A stretch of DNA of 64,000 bases from Neoechinorhynchus agilis (GCA_051530055.1 CM121343.1:2108001-2172000), one strand, 5' to 3'; positions 41,542-53,945 are shown, counted from the stretch's first letter. A program made the numbers and translations. The notes: generated by a model from the sequence alone, not told the origin.

Positions 41542-42969
41542 ATGAAGGCTCAGTTCATCTTTGGCATCTTATTGGTTCAGACTAAATGCTCAATAGGTGA
41601 TACTCATCCTGTGTTTCGAACATGTTTAAATGAGTGTATAAGTCTCGATTGTCCAACTTCACTTAGCGGCCTATCGAAGTTCAAATGTATTCGAACGTGC
41701 CGTTATGCTTGTATGTGGCAAACGGTCGACTTCTTTAAAGACGTCTATAATTTTATTCCAAAATTCTACGGCAAATGGCCATTTATAGGACACTTTCTCA
41801 TCGAAGAACCCGCCTCTGCTGTATTTTCCTTTCTTAACTGGTCCCGAGTGGTGGATCTATGAGGTAGAATTCGCTTGTATTAGAACCACTTTCGTACACG
41901 AACTATGTTAAATGGAAGGAATTCCGATCTTTAATCTCAAATACAAATGAATATTTCAGAACTTGGAACTTGTACTATATTTTCATCATGGTAGCATGGG
42001 CTTGTTCAACTGTTTTTCATTGCGTTGATCATCCAATCACTGAGCGAATGGACTACATATCTGCTAGTATAGTCGTATTCGTTCATTTGGCTGCTGCGAT
42101 TGGCTGCTCTTTGAAACCAGGTCTTATAAGAAATATTCCATGTCACAAGTTAACCGGAGGTTGATTTCAGTTGAAAGTAAACTGAGTTTTTTTTCGAAAA
42201 TGAATAGAAATCTTTATTCCCGAACTTTTGCCGTCTTCTGCAATCCGTCAAACGTTGACCCAAACGCCATTGAGCTCTCCTGATGTAGTTTTGGGTGTCG
42301 CTACTTTAACACAATCGCCTTTGTAGATTTTTGAGTTTAAACCAAAAGACGGCGCATTTTCGAAAATAAAAAAACTTGATTCAAAAAAATCAAAAGAGGC
42401 AAAGCGTTCAATCTTGTTTAATATCGCTTATCGGCAATGCCTACCGTCACGCAATTTTAGTTTTGCTTATCATCAAAAATGACGGACTTTGAAAAATAGG
42501 AACTTAACAAGACTCGATAGACTGATTGTATCGACTGATATAATCGGTAAAAATATTTATCTCTCCTTAACTCGTTTTCCCATTGACCGTTCTTTTCCGG
42601 ACTGAATGGTTAACTACTGATCTATTATCGATATTATTGATTATGTTTTGCAATCACATTCGGACGCTTATGGGATCCAACATTGATTACGGAGCAAACA
42701 TGGACGCTCTAAAGCTTGTAGCTACGTTGGCAATCGTCTATTGGCTTCTATGGAGTATTTACAAGATTAAAAAAAGAAGATACGTCGTATATTGCATAGC
42801 GACGAACATTTTACTTGCTTTATTTTCCACGTTTGAATTATTCGACTTCCCTCCGTTCAAATGGATATTGGATGCTCATTCGATTTGGCACCTTTCGACC
42901 ATTGTCATCCCTTTTGTATGGTCAAAATTCATTTTAAATGATTGCATTATGAACATTAAACTCGATTGA
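41542..42969 (+). CDS. PGAP3: PGAP3/Per1-type GPI-phospholipase
   Basis: A multi-pass Golgi/ER membrane enzyme of the Per1 family that removes the unsaturated sn-2 acyl chain during GPI-anchor remodelling. Block 1 (41542 to about 41845) has a signal peptide and the luminal cysteine region (GDTHPVFRTCLNECISLDCP, CRYACMWQTV, FYGKWPF, EEPASAVFSFLN). Block 2 (41960-42120) matches the family core (ACSTVFHCVDHPITERMDYI). Block 3 (about 42600-42969) has DYGANMDA, then FELFDFPPFKWILDAHSIWH and a final IKLD, close to the vertebrate C terminus. A 23-nt microexon (41884-41906, NHFRTRT) would bridge blocks 1 and 2 in phase. I found no canonical acceptor for block 3. A splicing oddity, a small assembly error or early decay are all possible. 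The family call is firm; the gene model is partial. Confidence 0.85.
42180..42390. repeat. Partial inverted repeat in the PGAP3 intron
   Basis: TTTTTTTTCGAAAATG near 42190 and its near reverse complement CATTTTCGAAAATAAAAAAA near 42355, each with a nearby GCCGTCTT/AAGACGGC pair. It resembles a decayed MITE. Weak. Confidence 0.35.
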
Positions 42970-42981
42970 ACACGTCTATAT

Positions 42982-42987
42982 TTTATT
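42982..42987 (-). terminator. Polyadenylation signal overlapping the geminin stop
   Basis: On the minus strand the last codon and stop (GAA TAA) run directly into AAT, giving AATAAA at 42987-42982. The hexamer lies in the 13-bp gap to the convergent PGAP3 stop, so cleavage would fall inside PGAP3's last exon. Confidence 0.45.
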
Positions 42988-43477
42988 CATCTTCGTATTT
43001 CTCCTTATCAGATTCACTCTTTCCCTCCTTGATATGATCAATCATTTTTAACGCCGTATCGATTCCATCTCTAATATCTTTTATCTCTTCTTCGAGTTCT
43101 TCAACGACTCCCGTACATCTTTCCTGCTCTTCGATCGCATTCTCCAACTCCTGACGGCGTTTTTCGCTTAGGAAACGCCAAAAATCGCATTCCGCTTTCT
43201 CGGTAGTGTCCCAATACTGCTTTTCCTCTTCTTCCGAAATATCGGAAAAGGACTCGCGACGGCGTTTTACTCCGGCTGAAAGTAACGAAATTTCCGTCTG
43301 AACTGACACGCACGTCGGATGGCTTTCAATACCACTTCCAATTTGCGATATTATCGTCTCTAAATCCAATTAAAAAACCACCACGTCTATCTACATCAAA
43401 GTGTTCTTACTTGCTTCCAATATTGCTCGTGGAGACGGATCCACGGATAAAGATCTCCGCATCCTCTTTGCACGCAT
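42983..43477 (-). CDS. GMNN: Geminin-like DNA replication licensing inhibitor
   Basis: A nuclear coiled-coil protein of the geminin family, which binds CDT1 and blocks MCM loading after S phase starts. Two exons: 43411-43477 (MRAKRMRRSLSVDPSPRAIL, ends phase 1 before GTAAGA) and 42983-43359 (after TTTAG); about 147 residues. The second exon contains QYWDTTEKAECDFWRFLSEK, then RRQELENAIEEQER and EELEEEIKDI. This matches geminin's YW..VAEKRR.AL..AL.EN..L start of the coiled coil, continuing to MIDHI. The N-terminal PRAIL resembles geminin's PRRTLK motif. It is shorter than the human protein (209 aa). It is tail to tail with PGAP3, with 13 bp between the stop codons. Assignment is from motif order, not alignment scores. 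Confidence 0.8.
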
Positions 43478-43885
43478 CTTAAAAAGTCAAAAATAATCAT
43501 TGGGATTCCTCCCAAGAAACATCTCAATCCGATATCTCCTGGTCTCTCACGCAATTTTGAATTCCGCAGTTTTTTTACCATAAATGCACAAGAAATATCG
43601 AATTCAATTTTCTCAGCGCTGGAAGAATTATTTTACAGTCCGAGTTGCCCAACGTCGTATTTTAAAGTGTCTAATTTTTTCTACCCGCCATAAAACAACC
43701 AATTTGAATTGCCTCGTTTTAAATTTGTCTTGGATTCTACTATTACATCAAGGTCACTCTTTTCAGATTATGCCACGTCAAAACTTTTTCCCCAATAAAA
43801 AGAACGTCTTGAGCTGAATGACGTGATCGAATAAAGTATAGACAATGAGATTGTCTCTTTAAAATGTCTTTAGGCTCTTCCATCA

Positions 43886-46800
43886 ATTTCCTTCAATTTT
43901 TACGCCAATCTTTCAAAATGTACGGCGGTTTTATTGCGAATTTCCTCAGGAAAGATCTAGTCGAATAAAATAATTCCGAACCTTGCAGAAGGCATGAGAT
44001 TGTGTCCAAATATCGGATTTAATAAATTCCTTCGATTTTTACGCCTTAAAAAGCGTATAAAGTTCAATCTTCCGAAATATTCGGCGGATTTATTGCGAAT
44101 TTCCTCAGGAAAGATCTAGTCGATTAGATCAATTCCGAACCTTGCTTAAGACGTGGGATTGAATCCAAATATCGGATTTAATAAATTCCTTCGATTTGTA
44201 CGCCTTAAAAAGCGTATAAAGTTCAATCTGCCGAAATATTCGGTGGTTTTATTGCGAATTTCCTCAGGAAAGATCTAGTCGATAATATCAATTCCGAACC
44301 TTGCTTAAGACGAGGGATTGAATCCAAATATCGGATTTAATGATTTCCTTCGGTTTTTACGCCTTAAAAAGCGTATAAAGTTCAATCTGCCGAAATATTC
44401 GGCGGTTTTATTGCGAATTTCCTCAGGAAAGATCTAGTCGATTAGATCAATTCCGAACCTTGCAGAAGGCATGAGATTGTGTCCAAATATCGGATTTAAT
44501 AAATTCCTTCAATTTTTACGCCTTAAAAAAAGCGTAAAGTTCAATCTTCCGAAATATTCGGCGGTTTTATTGCGAATTTCCTCAGGAAAGATCTAGTCGA
44601 TTAGATCAATTCCGAACCTTGTGGAAGGCATGAGATTGTGCCCAAATATCGGATTTAATAAATTCCTTCGATTTTTACGCCTTAAAAAGTGTATAAAGTT
44701 CAATCTTCCGAAATATTCGGCGGATTTATTGCGAATTTCCCCTGTGAAAGATCTAGTCGATTAGATCAATTCCGAACCTTGTGGAAGGCATGAGATTGTG
44801 CCCAAATATCGGATTTAATAAATTTCTTCAATTTTTACGCCTTAAAAAGCGTATAAAGTTCAATCTTCCGAAATATTCGGCGGTTTTATTGCGAATTTCT
44901 CCTCAGGAAAGATCTAGTCGATTAGATCAATTCCGAACCTTGTGGAAGGCATGAGATTGTGCCCAAATATCGGATTTAATAAATTCCTTCAATTTTTACG
45001 CCTTAAAAAGCGTATAAAGTTCAATCTTCCGAAATATTCGGCGGATTTATTGCGAATTTCCTCAGGAAAGATCTAGTCGATAATATCAATTCCGAACCTT
45101 GCTTAAGACGAGGGATTGAATCCAAATATCGGATTTAATGATTTCCTTCGGTTTTTACGCCTTAAAAAGCGTATAAAGTTCAATCTGCCGAAATATTCGG
45201 CGGATTTATTGGGTGAATTTCAGGAAAGATCTAGTCGAATAAAATAATTCCGAACCTTGTGAAGGCATGAGATTGTGCCCAAATATCGGATTTAATAAAT
45301 TCTTCAATTTTTACGCCTTAAAAAAAGCGTAAAAAGTTCAATCTTCCGAAATATTCGGCGGTTTTATTGCGAATTTCCTCAGGAAAGATCTAGTCGATTA
45401 GATCAATTCCGAACCTTGTGGAAGGCATGAGATTGTGCCCAAATATCGGATTTAATGATTTCCTTCGGTTTTTACGCCTTAAAAAAAGCGTAAAAAGTTC
45501 AATCTTCCGAAATATTCGGCGGTTTTATTGCGAATTTCCTCAGGAAAGATCTAGTCGATTAGATCAATTCCGAACCTTGTGGAAGGCATGAGATTGTGCC
45601 CAAATATCGGATTTAATAAATTCCTTCGATTTTTACGCCTTAAAAAGCGTATAAAGTTCAATCTTCCGAAATATTCGGCGGATTTATTGCGAATTTCCTC
45701 AGGAAAGATCTAGTCGATTAGATCAATTCCGAACCTTGTGGAAGGCATGAGATTGTGCCCAAATATCGGATTTAATAAATTCCTTCAATTTTTACGCCTT
45801 AAAAAAAGCGTAAAAAGTTCAATCTTCCGAAATATTCGGCGGTTTTATTGCGAATTTCCTCAGGAAAGATCTAGTCGATTAGATCAATTCCGAACCTTGT
45901 GGAAGGCATGAGATTGTGCCCAAATATCGGATTTAATAAATTCCTTCAATTTTTACGCCTTAAAAAGCGTATAAAGTTCAATCTTCCGAAATATTCGGCG
46001 GATTTATTGCGAATTTCCTCAGGAAAGATCTAGTCGATTAGATCAATTCCGAACCTTGTGGAAGGCACGAGATTGTGCCCAAATATCGGATTTAATAAAT
46101 TCCTTCAATTTTTACGCCTTAAAAAGCGTATAAAGTTCAATCTTCCGAAATATTCGGCGGATTTATTGCGAATTTCCTCAGGAAAGATCTAGTCGATTAG
46201 ATCAATTTCGAACCTTGCTTAAGACGTGGGATTGCATCCAAATATCGGATTTAATGATTTCCTTCGGTTTTTACGCCTTAAAAAGCGTATAAAGTTCAAT
46301 CTGCCGAAATATTCGGCGGTTTTATTGCGAATTTCCTCAGGAAAGATCTAGTCGATTAGATCAATTCCGAACTTTGCTTAAGACGTGGGATTGTGTCCAA
46401 ATATCGGATTTAATAAATTCCTTCGATTTTACACCACATAAAGCGTATAAAGTTCAATCTTCCGAAATATTCGGCGGATTTATTGCGAATTTCCTCAGGA
46501 AAGATCTAGTCGATAATTATCAATTCCGAACCTTGCTTAAGACGTGGGATTGTGTCCAAATATCGGATTTAATAAATCTCTTCGATTTTTACGCCTTAAA
46601 AAGCGTATAAAGTTCAATCTTCCGAAATATTCGGCGGATTTATTGCGAATTTCCTCAGAAAGATCTAGTCGATTAGATCAATTTCGAACCTTGCTTAAGA
46701 CGTGGGATTGCATCCAAATATCGGATTTAATGATTTCCTTTCGGTTTTTACGCCTTAAAAAGCGTATAAAGTTCAATCTGCCGAAATATTCGGCGGTTTT

Positions 46801-48178
46801 ATTGCGAATTTCCTCAGGAAAGATCTAGTCGATAATATCAATTCCGAACCTTGCTTAAGACGTGGGATTGTGTCCAAATATCGGATTTAATAAATTCCTT
46901 CGATTTTTACGCCTTAAAAAGCGTATAAAGTTCAATCTTCCGAAATATTCGGCGGATTTATTGCGAATTTCCTCAGGAAAGATCTAGTCGATTAGATCAA
47001 TTCCGAACCTTGTGGAAGGCATGAGATTGTGCCCAAATATCGGATTTAATAAATTCCTTCAATTTTTACGCCTTAAAAAGCGTATAAAGTTCAATCTTCC
47101 GAAATATTCGGCGGTTTTATTGCGAATTTTTTCAGGAAAGATCTAGTCGATTAGATCAATTCCGAACCTTGCAGAAGGCATGAGATTGTGTCCAAATATC
47201 GGATTTAATAAATTCCTTCGATTTTTACGCCTTTAAAAGGCGTAAAGTTCAATCTTCCGAAATATCTATGGATTTATTGCGAATTTCCTCAGGAAAGATC
47301 TAGTCGATTAGATCAATTTCGAACCTTGCTTAAGACGTGGGATTGCATCCAAATATCGGATTTAATGATTTCCTTCGGTTTTTACGCCTTAAAAAAGCGT
47401 ATAAAGTTCAATCTTCCGAAATATTCGGCGGTTTTATTGCGAATTTCCTCAGGAAAGATCTAGTCGATTAGATCAATTTCGAACCTTGCTTAAGACGTGG
47501 GATTGCATCCAAATATCGGATTTAATGATTTCCTTCGGTTTTTACGCCTTAAAAAGCGTATAAAGTTCAATCTGCCGAATATTCGGCGGTTTTATTGCGA
47601 ATTTCCTCAGGAAAGATCTAGTCGATTAGATCAATTTCGAACCTTGCTTAAGACGTGGGATTGCATCCAAATATCGGATTTAATAAATTCCTTCAATTTT
47701 TACGCCTTAAAAAGCGTATAAAGTTCAATCTTCCGAAATATTCGGCGGATTTTTTGGGAATTTCCTCAGGAAAGATCTAGTCGATAATATCAATTCCGAA
47801 CCTTGCTTAAGACGTGGGATTGTGTCCAAATATCGGATTTAATAAATTCCTTCGATTTTTACGCCTTAAAAAGCGTATAAAGTTCAATCTTCCGAAATAT
47901 TCGGCGGATTTATTGCGAATTTCCTCAGGAAAGATCTAGTCGATAATATCAATTCCGAACCTTGCTTAAGACGTGGGATTGTGTCCAAATATCGGATTTA
48001 ATAAATTCCTTCAATTTTTACGCCTTAAAAAGCGTATAAAGTTCAATCTTCCGAAATATTCGGCGGATTTTTTGGGAATTTCCTCAGGAAAGATCTAGTT
48101 GATTAGATCAATTCCGAACCTTGCTTAAGACGTGGGATTGAATCCAAATATCGGATTTAATGATTTCCTTCGATTATC
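43886..48178 (+). repeat. 159-bp satellite array
   Basis: About 27 units with period 158-160 bp. The landmark GGAAAGATCTAGTCGA recurs throughout, with CCGAAATATTCGGCGG and GGATTTAATAAATTCCTTC. Two or three unit subtypes alternate (GTGGAAGGCATGAG, GCTTAAGACGTGGG), suggesting local amplification. Homologous to the minus strand of the 22.8-27.3 kb array and to a single monomer near 16.2 kb. The frames are not genes. Confidence 0.97.
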
Positions 48179-48437
48179 ACATAAAGTCGGTTATAGAATA
48201 TCAAAATCTGATTGGAACTATAACCATTGCGAATAAAGAGCTGTTTGAAATGTGTAGCGTCCACAAAATTAGAAGACGTTCGGATTTTTTTTGGGGGGGG
48301 GCTAAAATCGCGTGGCTTCAGGTCAACTATTAATGTTTCAACTCAATTTGGTATTTATAACTAGTGTCTTATTTGTGATATTTCAATGGACTAAAATAGA
48401 AGAGTCAAAAAGTTTTACTAATCAATGTGCTTGAATC

Positions 48438-49455
48438 TTATGGTCCCGTCACGTCTGAGCCGAGCGGACGCGAAAAACGATCCAAGTGTGGACGTCGATT
48501 GTAATTGTCTTGACTCCTGTAGCGCCTTGCTGCGGATCCTTCTCGCCTGTCAGAACGAGGTATTATATTTGACAAATTCAAATGTATCCCATCATTCCGA
48601 AGTTGGTTTTTGATAAATTCGAGCTCATCTCTAGTGAGTTGGTAAGAAATATCACCTACAATTCTCCCCTGTTTATCGATTGGATAGGTTCCCAGGGAAG
48701 CGTTTATACTGCTTAAATCAATGAGTGGCGCTCCATCATACTCGTTTTCACCAGGAAAGACACCAGTGTTCCTTATATTTTGATTAGAATGAGGCGCTTG
48801 TTGATCGTAATCACGGGGACGCTCTGCCTGTGGTTTAAAATGATAATCGCTGGACCTGACTGGGTAATCGTTTAGCTCGTGATTATTAGCGAGACTATAA
48901 CTCGATGGTCTAGATTGCGGCATTGATTGCTTATTGTTTCGATTCGCACTTCGAGTCAAAAATGACTGTAGAGCATCTCGTAGTTCAAACAGTTCAGTAA
49001 GGCATAGATTTTTTTTAAAGTACTCCAAAGGTAAAATTCTATGCTAGCTTAAGTCCTCCGCCGTTATCGATTGTAATGGTCAAGACTTTACCAGTCGAGC
49101 ATCGCATGCTGTATAGTTCTCCATTCGAGTACGCTTTCAACTCGTCAGTAAGGTCACTAAACGATGGCCTTTGATAACGATTACTAGCATTTGAAGTGTA
49201 TTGTTGATCGTTGTGCTGCTTTTGCTGGTGAGAATGATGGAACGGACGTTCGTGATTTCCCTCTGCTTCTGGACGGATCCGCTGTAATATTTCAGGATCG
49301 TCGAGCACATATTCCTTGATTACAGTCCCGTCCGGCTGCTTTAATTCTTTTATGGAACCAGCCCACTGTTTAAGCTGACCAATATTACCTCCAATTTCTA
49401 ACTTATTTCCTGATGCATCAATGACCTCGTAGCGGACCTGATCACTGGTGTCCAT
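48438..49455 (-). CDS. Unrecognised hydrophilic protein in two offset frames
   Basis: ATG at 49455 opens 138 codons (MDTSDQVRYEVIDASGNKLE, then QPDGTVIKEYVLDDP). Amino-acid use looks protein-like, ending near 49039. A second frame, shifted by one base, runs about 49033-48438 (NLCLTELFELRDALQSFL, then Q/S/R/N-rich sequence, IDLSSINASLGTYPIDKQGR and LTRDELEFIKNQL). The two probably belong to one gene. A 43-nt intron (GTCTTG to CTAG) would join them in phase 0, though the donor is poor; a frameshift or two genes are alternatives. No family recognised. It stands alone between two satellites, which argues that it is under selection. Confidence 0.5.
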
Positions 49456-49879
49456 TCGATAATCTTAAATGCCGTTATAAACTTTTTAAGATTAATTGCT
49501 CTTAACACTTTTAAAACTCGTAAAAAAGTCAACTTTACTATCAGATTTGCAGTATTAAAACCCATTCGTATTTTTTGAATTCAACGAAAAGATCAATAGC
49601 TAATAAAAGAGAATTTCCCATTCTCTCCACCATCGCTATCAAAAAATTAAAGCAAATCATCTTGGTATTTCACTAAAGCATCCGGCAAACTCAATGTAGT
49701 ATCAAAATTGAACAATGTAATTTCATCTACATAAACCACTGTTATGAGTCATTTTGGTCGCTATTGATGGCCAAACGAAAACTTGTAGCGTAAAAATTCT
49801 AAAATAAAAACAATGTTCCTTTCATAAAAAAAAAGAGGAAAAAGCCAAGGGATAATCTAAAAAGCCCCAATTTTCATTC

Positions 49880-51295
49880 GATAACCATTGAATATGTGGT
49901 CTTTTTTAATCCAATGGCCGATTTACTAACGTTTTAAGAATACTAACCGCACCGAAATGTCAACAAAAACAATTACACTTCGAAAACAAAGAGTTTTCAC
50001 ATCAAATGGTAGACTATCTTATGTTTAAGGCATTTTAGCTGCACTGTGCTTTCCAGAAAAACCTCATCCCGGCGATAATAAACACTTTCCCAATGCTCGA
50101 TTCAATTATGTTTAAAGAGCTTTAACGGTCCCGATAAACTTCGATTCGTCGAAAAAAAAGCATTTCAAGTCCAATGGTCGATACGTCGATATTTAAAGTA
50201 TTTTAACGGCACTGTGAGGTCTAGAAAAACTTCGACCAGCGGAAAATAAAGACTTTTCCAATGCTCGATTTAATTATGTTTAAAGAGCTTTAACGGCAAC
50301 GCGATGCCGAGAAAAAAACCTTTCGAAAACAAAGACATTTCCAATGCTCGATTCAATTATGTTTAAAGAGCTTTAACGGTCGCGATAAACTTCGATTCGT
50401 CGAAAAAAAAGCATTTCAAGTCCAATGGTCGATACGTCGATATTTAAAGTATTTTAACGGCACTGTGAGGTCTAGAAAAACTTCGACCAGCGGAAAATAA
50501 AGACTTTTCCAATGCTCGATTTAATTATGTTTAAAGAGCTTTAACGGCAACGCGATGCCGAGAAAAAAACCTTTCGAAAACAAAGACATTTAAAATGCTC
50601 GATTCAATTATGTTTAAAGAGCTTTAACGGTCGCGATAAACTTCGATTCGTCGAAAAAAAGCATTTCAAGTCCAATGGTCGATACGTCGATATTTAAAGT
50701 ATTTTAACGGCACTGTGAGGTCTAGAAAAACTTCGACCAGCGGAAAATAAAGACTTTTCCAATGCTCGATTTAATTATGTTTAAAGAGCTTTAACGGTCG
50801 CGATAAACTTCGATTCGTCGAAAAAAAGGCATTTCAAGTCCAATGGTCGATACGTCGATATTTAAAGTATTTTAACGGCACTGTGAGGTCTAGAAAAACT
50901 TCGACCAGCGGAAAATAAAGACTTTTCCAATGCTCGATTTAATTATGTTTAAAGAGCTTTAACGGCAACGCGATGCCGAGAAAAAAACCTTTCGAAAACA
51001 AAGACATTTCCAATGCTCGATTCAATTATGTTTAAAGAGCTTTAACGGTCGCGATAAACTTCGATTCGTCGAAAAAAAGCATTTCAAGTCCAATGGTCGA
51101 TACGTCGATATTTAAAGTATTTTAACGGCACTGTGAGGTCTAGAAAAACTTCGACCAGCGGAAAATAAAGACATTTAAAATGCTCGATTCAATTATGTTT
51201 AAAGAGCTTTAACGGCAACGCGATGCCGAGAAAAAAACCGTTCGAAAACAAAGACATTTCCAATGCTCGATTCAATTATGTTTAAATTCTTTTAC
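49880..51295 (+). repeat. Higher-order satellite: trimer of 84-bp monomers, 251-bp period
   Basis: Three diverged ~84-bp monomers alternate in fixed order: one with GATAAACTTCGATTCGTCG, one with GTCTAGAAAAACTTCGACC, one with CGATGCCGAGAAAAAAACC. They share TCGAT..AATTATGTTTAAAG cores. The trimer repeats at 251 bp (TCGATTCAATTAT at 50097, 50348, 50599), with one trimer missing its third monomer near 50770. Diverged single monomers occur at about 49880-50050, the older edge. Confidence 0.92.
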
Positions 51296-51639
51296 ATAAC
51301 CACGAGACTAGAAAAAAAACTAAGATCAGTAAGAAATTTCGGCCTTTATATTGCGAACCTGTTAAGAAACTCTCCCAATTGTGTATATTGCACTATTTTC
51401 AAAGCAACATGAAATGCCTTTTGCGTTGTGCGTAATGATGAGTGAAACGCGTAAAATTGACTCATATAACAACCTCCTGCATTGACAACTTTGTACTCGA
51501 TTTCGCGAAATAACAGTAATACAAAGCCAGCGACTTGAACAGCTAATAAATCCGTTTAATAAATAATTTTTCCTAAAAATTTAGAAGCCTTCTACATGGT
51601 CAAAGTTATTAAATAGGAGTATATACAATTTTTCATCAT

Positions 51640-53945
51640 CGAGAGAAAATCCTTGGGGGTGATAGATTTGGCGATGTGGTGTTCACAATCCTTAGGATAA
51701 AATATATTTTATTGATTTTCAATATTTCACGATAAAGCAACGTTTGATCATCAAGAGAAAATCCTTCGGGAGGATAGATTTGGCGATGTGGTGTTCTTAA
51801 TCCCCAGTATAAAATATATTTTATCGATTTTGAATATTTCATGACTAAGCCTCGCTTTATCATCAAGAGAAAATCCTTCGGGATGATATAATTGACGATG
51901 TGGTGGTTTTCAAAATTAAAGGATAAAATATATTTTATCGATTTTGAATATTTCATGACTAAGCCTCGCTTTATCATCAAGAGAAAATCCTTGGGAATGA
52001 TATAATTGACGATGTGGTGGTTTTCAAAATTAAAGGATAAAATATATTTTATCGATTTTGAATATTTCATGACTAAGCATCGCTTTATCATCAAGAGAAA
52101 ATCCTTCGGGATGATATAATTGCGATGTGGTGTTCAAAATTGGTAAAATATATTTTATGATTTTAATATTTCATGACTAAGCTCGCTTTATCATCAAGAG
52201 AAATCCTTGGGAATGATATAATTGACGATGTGGTGGTTCAAAATTAAAGGATAAAATATATTTTATTGATTTTGAATATTTCATGACTAAGCATCGCTTT
52301 ATCATCAAGAGAAAATCCTTGGGAATGATATAATTGACGATGTGGTGGTTTTCAAAATTAAAGGATAAAATATATTTTATCGATTTTGAATATTTCATGA
52401 CTAAGCCTCGCTTTATCATCAAGAGAAAATCCTTCGGGATGATAATTGCGATGTGGTGGTTTCAAAATGGTAAAATATATTTTATCGATTTTAATATTTC
52501 ATGACTAAGCCTCGCTTTATCATCAAGAGAAAATCCTTGGGAATGATATAATTGACGATGTGGTGGTTTTCAAAATTAAAGGATAAAATATATTTTATCG
52601 ATTTTGAATATTTCATGACTAACTGTTTATCATCAGAGAAAATCCTTGGGAATGATATAATTGACGATGTGGTGGTTTTCAAAATTAAAGGATAAAATAT
52701 ATTTTATTGATTTTTAATATTTCATGACTAAGCCTCGCTTTATCATCAAGAGAAAATCCTTGGGAATGATATAATTGACGATGTGGTGGTTTTCAAATTA
52801 AAGGATAAAATATATTTTATCGATTTTGAATATTTCATGACTAAGCCTCGCTTTATCATCAAGAGAAAATCCTTGGGAATGATATAATTGACGATGTGGT
52901 GGTTTTCAAAATTAAAGGATAAAATATATTTTATCGATTTTGAATATTTCATGACTAAGCCTCGCTTTATCATCAAGAGAAAATCCTTGGGAATGATATA
53001 ATTGACGATGTGGTGGTTTTCAAAATTAAAGGATAAAATATATTTTATTGATTTTTAATATTTCATGACTAAGCATCGCTTTATCATCAAGAGAAAATCC
53101 TTGGGAATGATATAATTGACGATGTGGTGGTTTTCAAAATTAAAGGATAAAATATATTTTATTGATTTTGAATATTTCATGACTAAGCATCGCTTTATCA
53201 TCAAGAGAAAATCCTTGGGAATGATATAATTGACGATGTGGTGGTTTTCAAAATTAAAGGATAAAATATATTTTATCGATTTTGAATATTTCATGACTAA
53301 GCCTCGCTTTATCATCAAGAGAAAATCCTTCGGGATGATATAATTGACGATGTGGTGTTCAAAATTTAGGATAAAATATATTTTATTGATTTTCAATATT
53401 TCACGATAAAGCAACGTTTGATCATCAAGAGAAAATCCTTCGGGAGGATAGATTTGGCGATGTGGTGTTCTTAATCCCCAGTATAAAATATATTTTATTG
53501 ATTTTGAATATTTCATGACTAAGCATCGCTTTATCATCAAGAGAAAATCCTTGGGAATGATATAATTGACGATGTGGTGGTTTTCAAAATTAAAGGATAA
53601 AATATATTTTATTGATTTTAATATTTCATGACTAAGCATCGCTTTATCATCAAGTTTGGGTTTGGTGTGGTGTTTATAAAATATATTTTATCGATTTTGA
53701 ATATTTCATGACTAAGCCTCGCTTTATCATCAAGAGAAAATCCTTCGGGATGATAGATTTGGCGATGTGGTGGTGTTCAAAATCCCCGGGTAAAAGATAT
53801 TTTATCGATTTTCAATATTTCATGGCTAAGCCTCGCTTTATTATCAAGAGAAAATCCTTGGGAATGATATAATTGACGATGAGGTATTCATAATCCCCAG
53901 GATATAAAATATTTTATTGATTTTCAATATTTCATGGCTAAACAT
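51640..53945 (-). repeat. 114-bp satellite array
   Basis: About 20 units of 114-115 bp (TTTATCATCAAGAGAAAATC, GATATAATTGACGATGTGG, ATAAAATATATTTTATCG). Because 114 bp is 38 codons, minus-strand frames reach 152 and 194 codons. They simply repeat one peptide (SFNFENHHIVNYIIPKDFLL), so I do not call genes. The palindromic AAAATATATTTT centre is present in every unit. Confidence 0.95.

Noticed and set aside
48280-48302. Poly-T/poly-G tract as a possible assembly join
   Set aside because: A single homopolymer run is not evidence enough; flanking sequence reads normally.
51636-53639. 152- and 194-codon minus frames in the 114-bp array
   Set aside because: A 38-codon unit repeated in frame; no start context, domain or variation suggesting selection.
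22799-53945. CRISPR-like direct repeats
   Set aside because: Regular repeats here are continuous tandem units with no unique spacers, in an animal genome.
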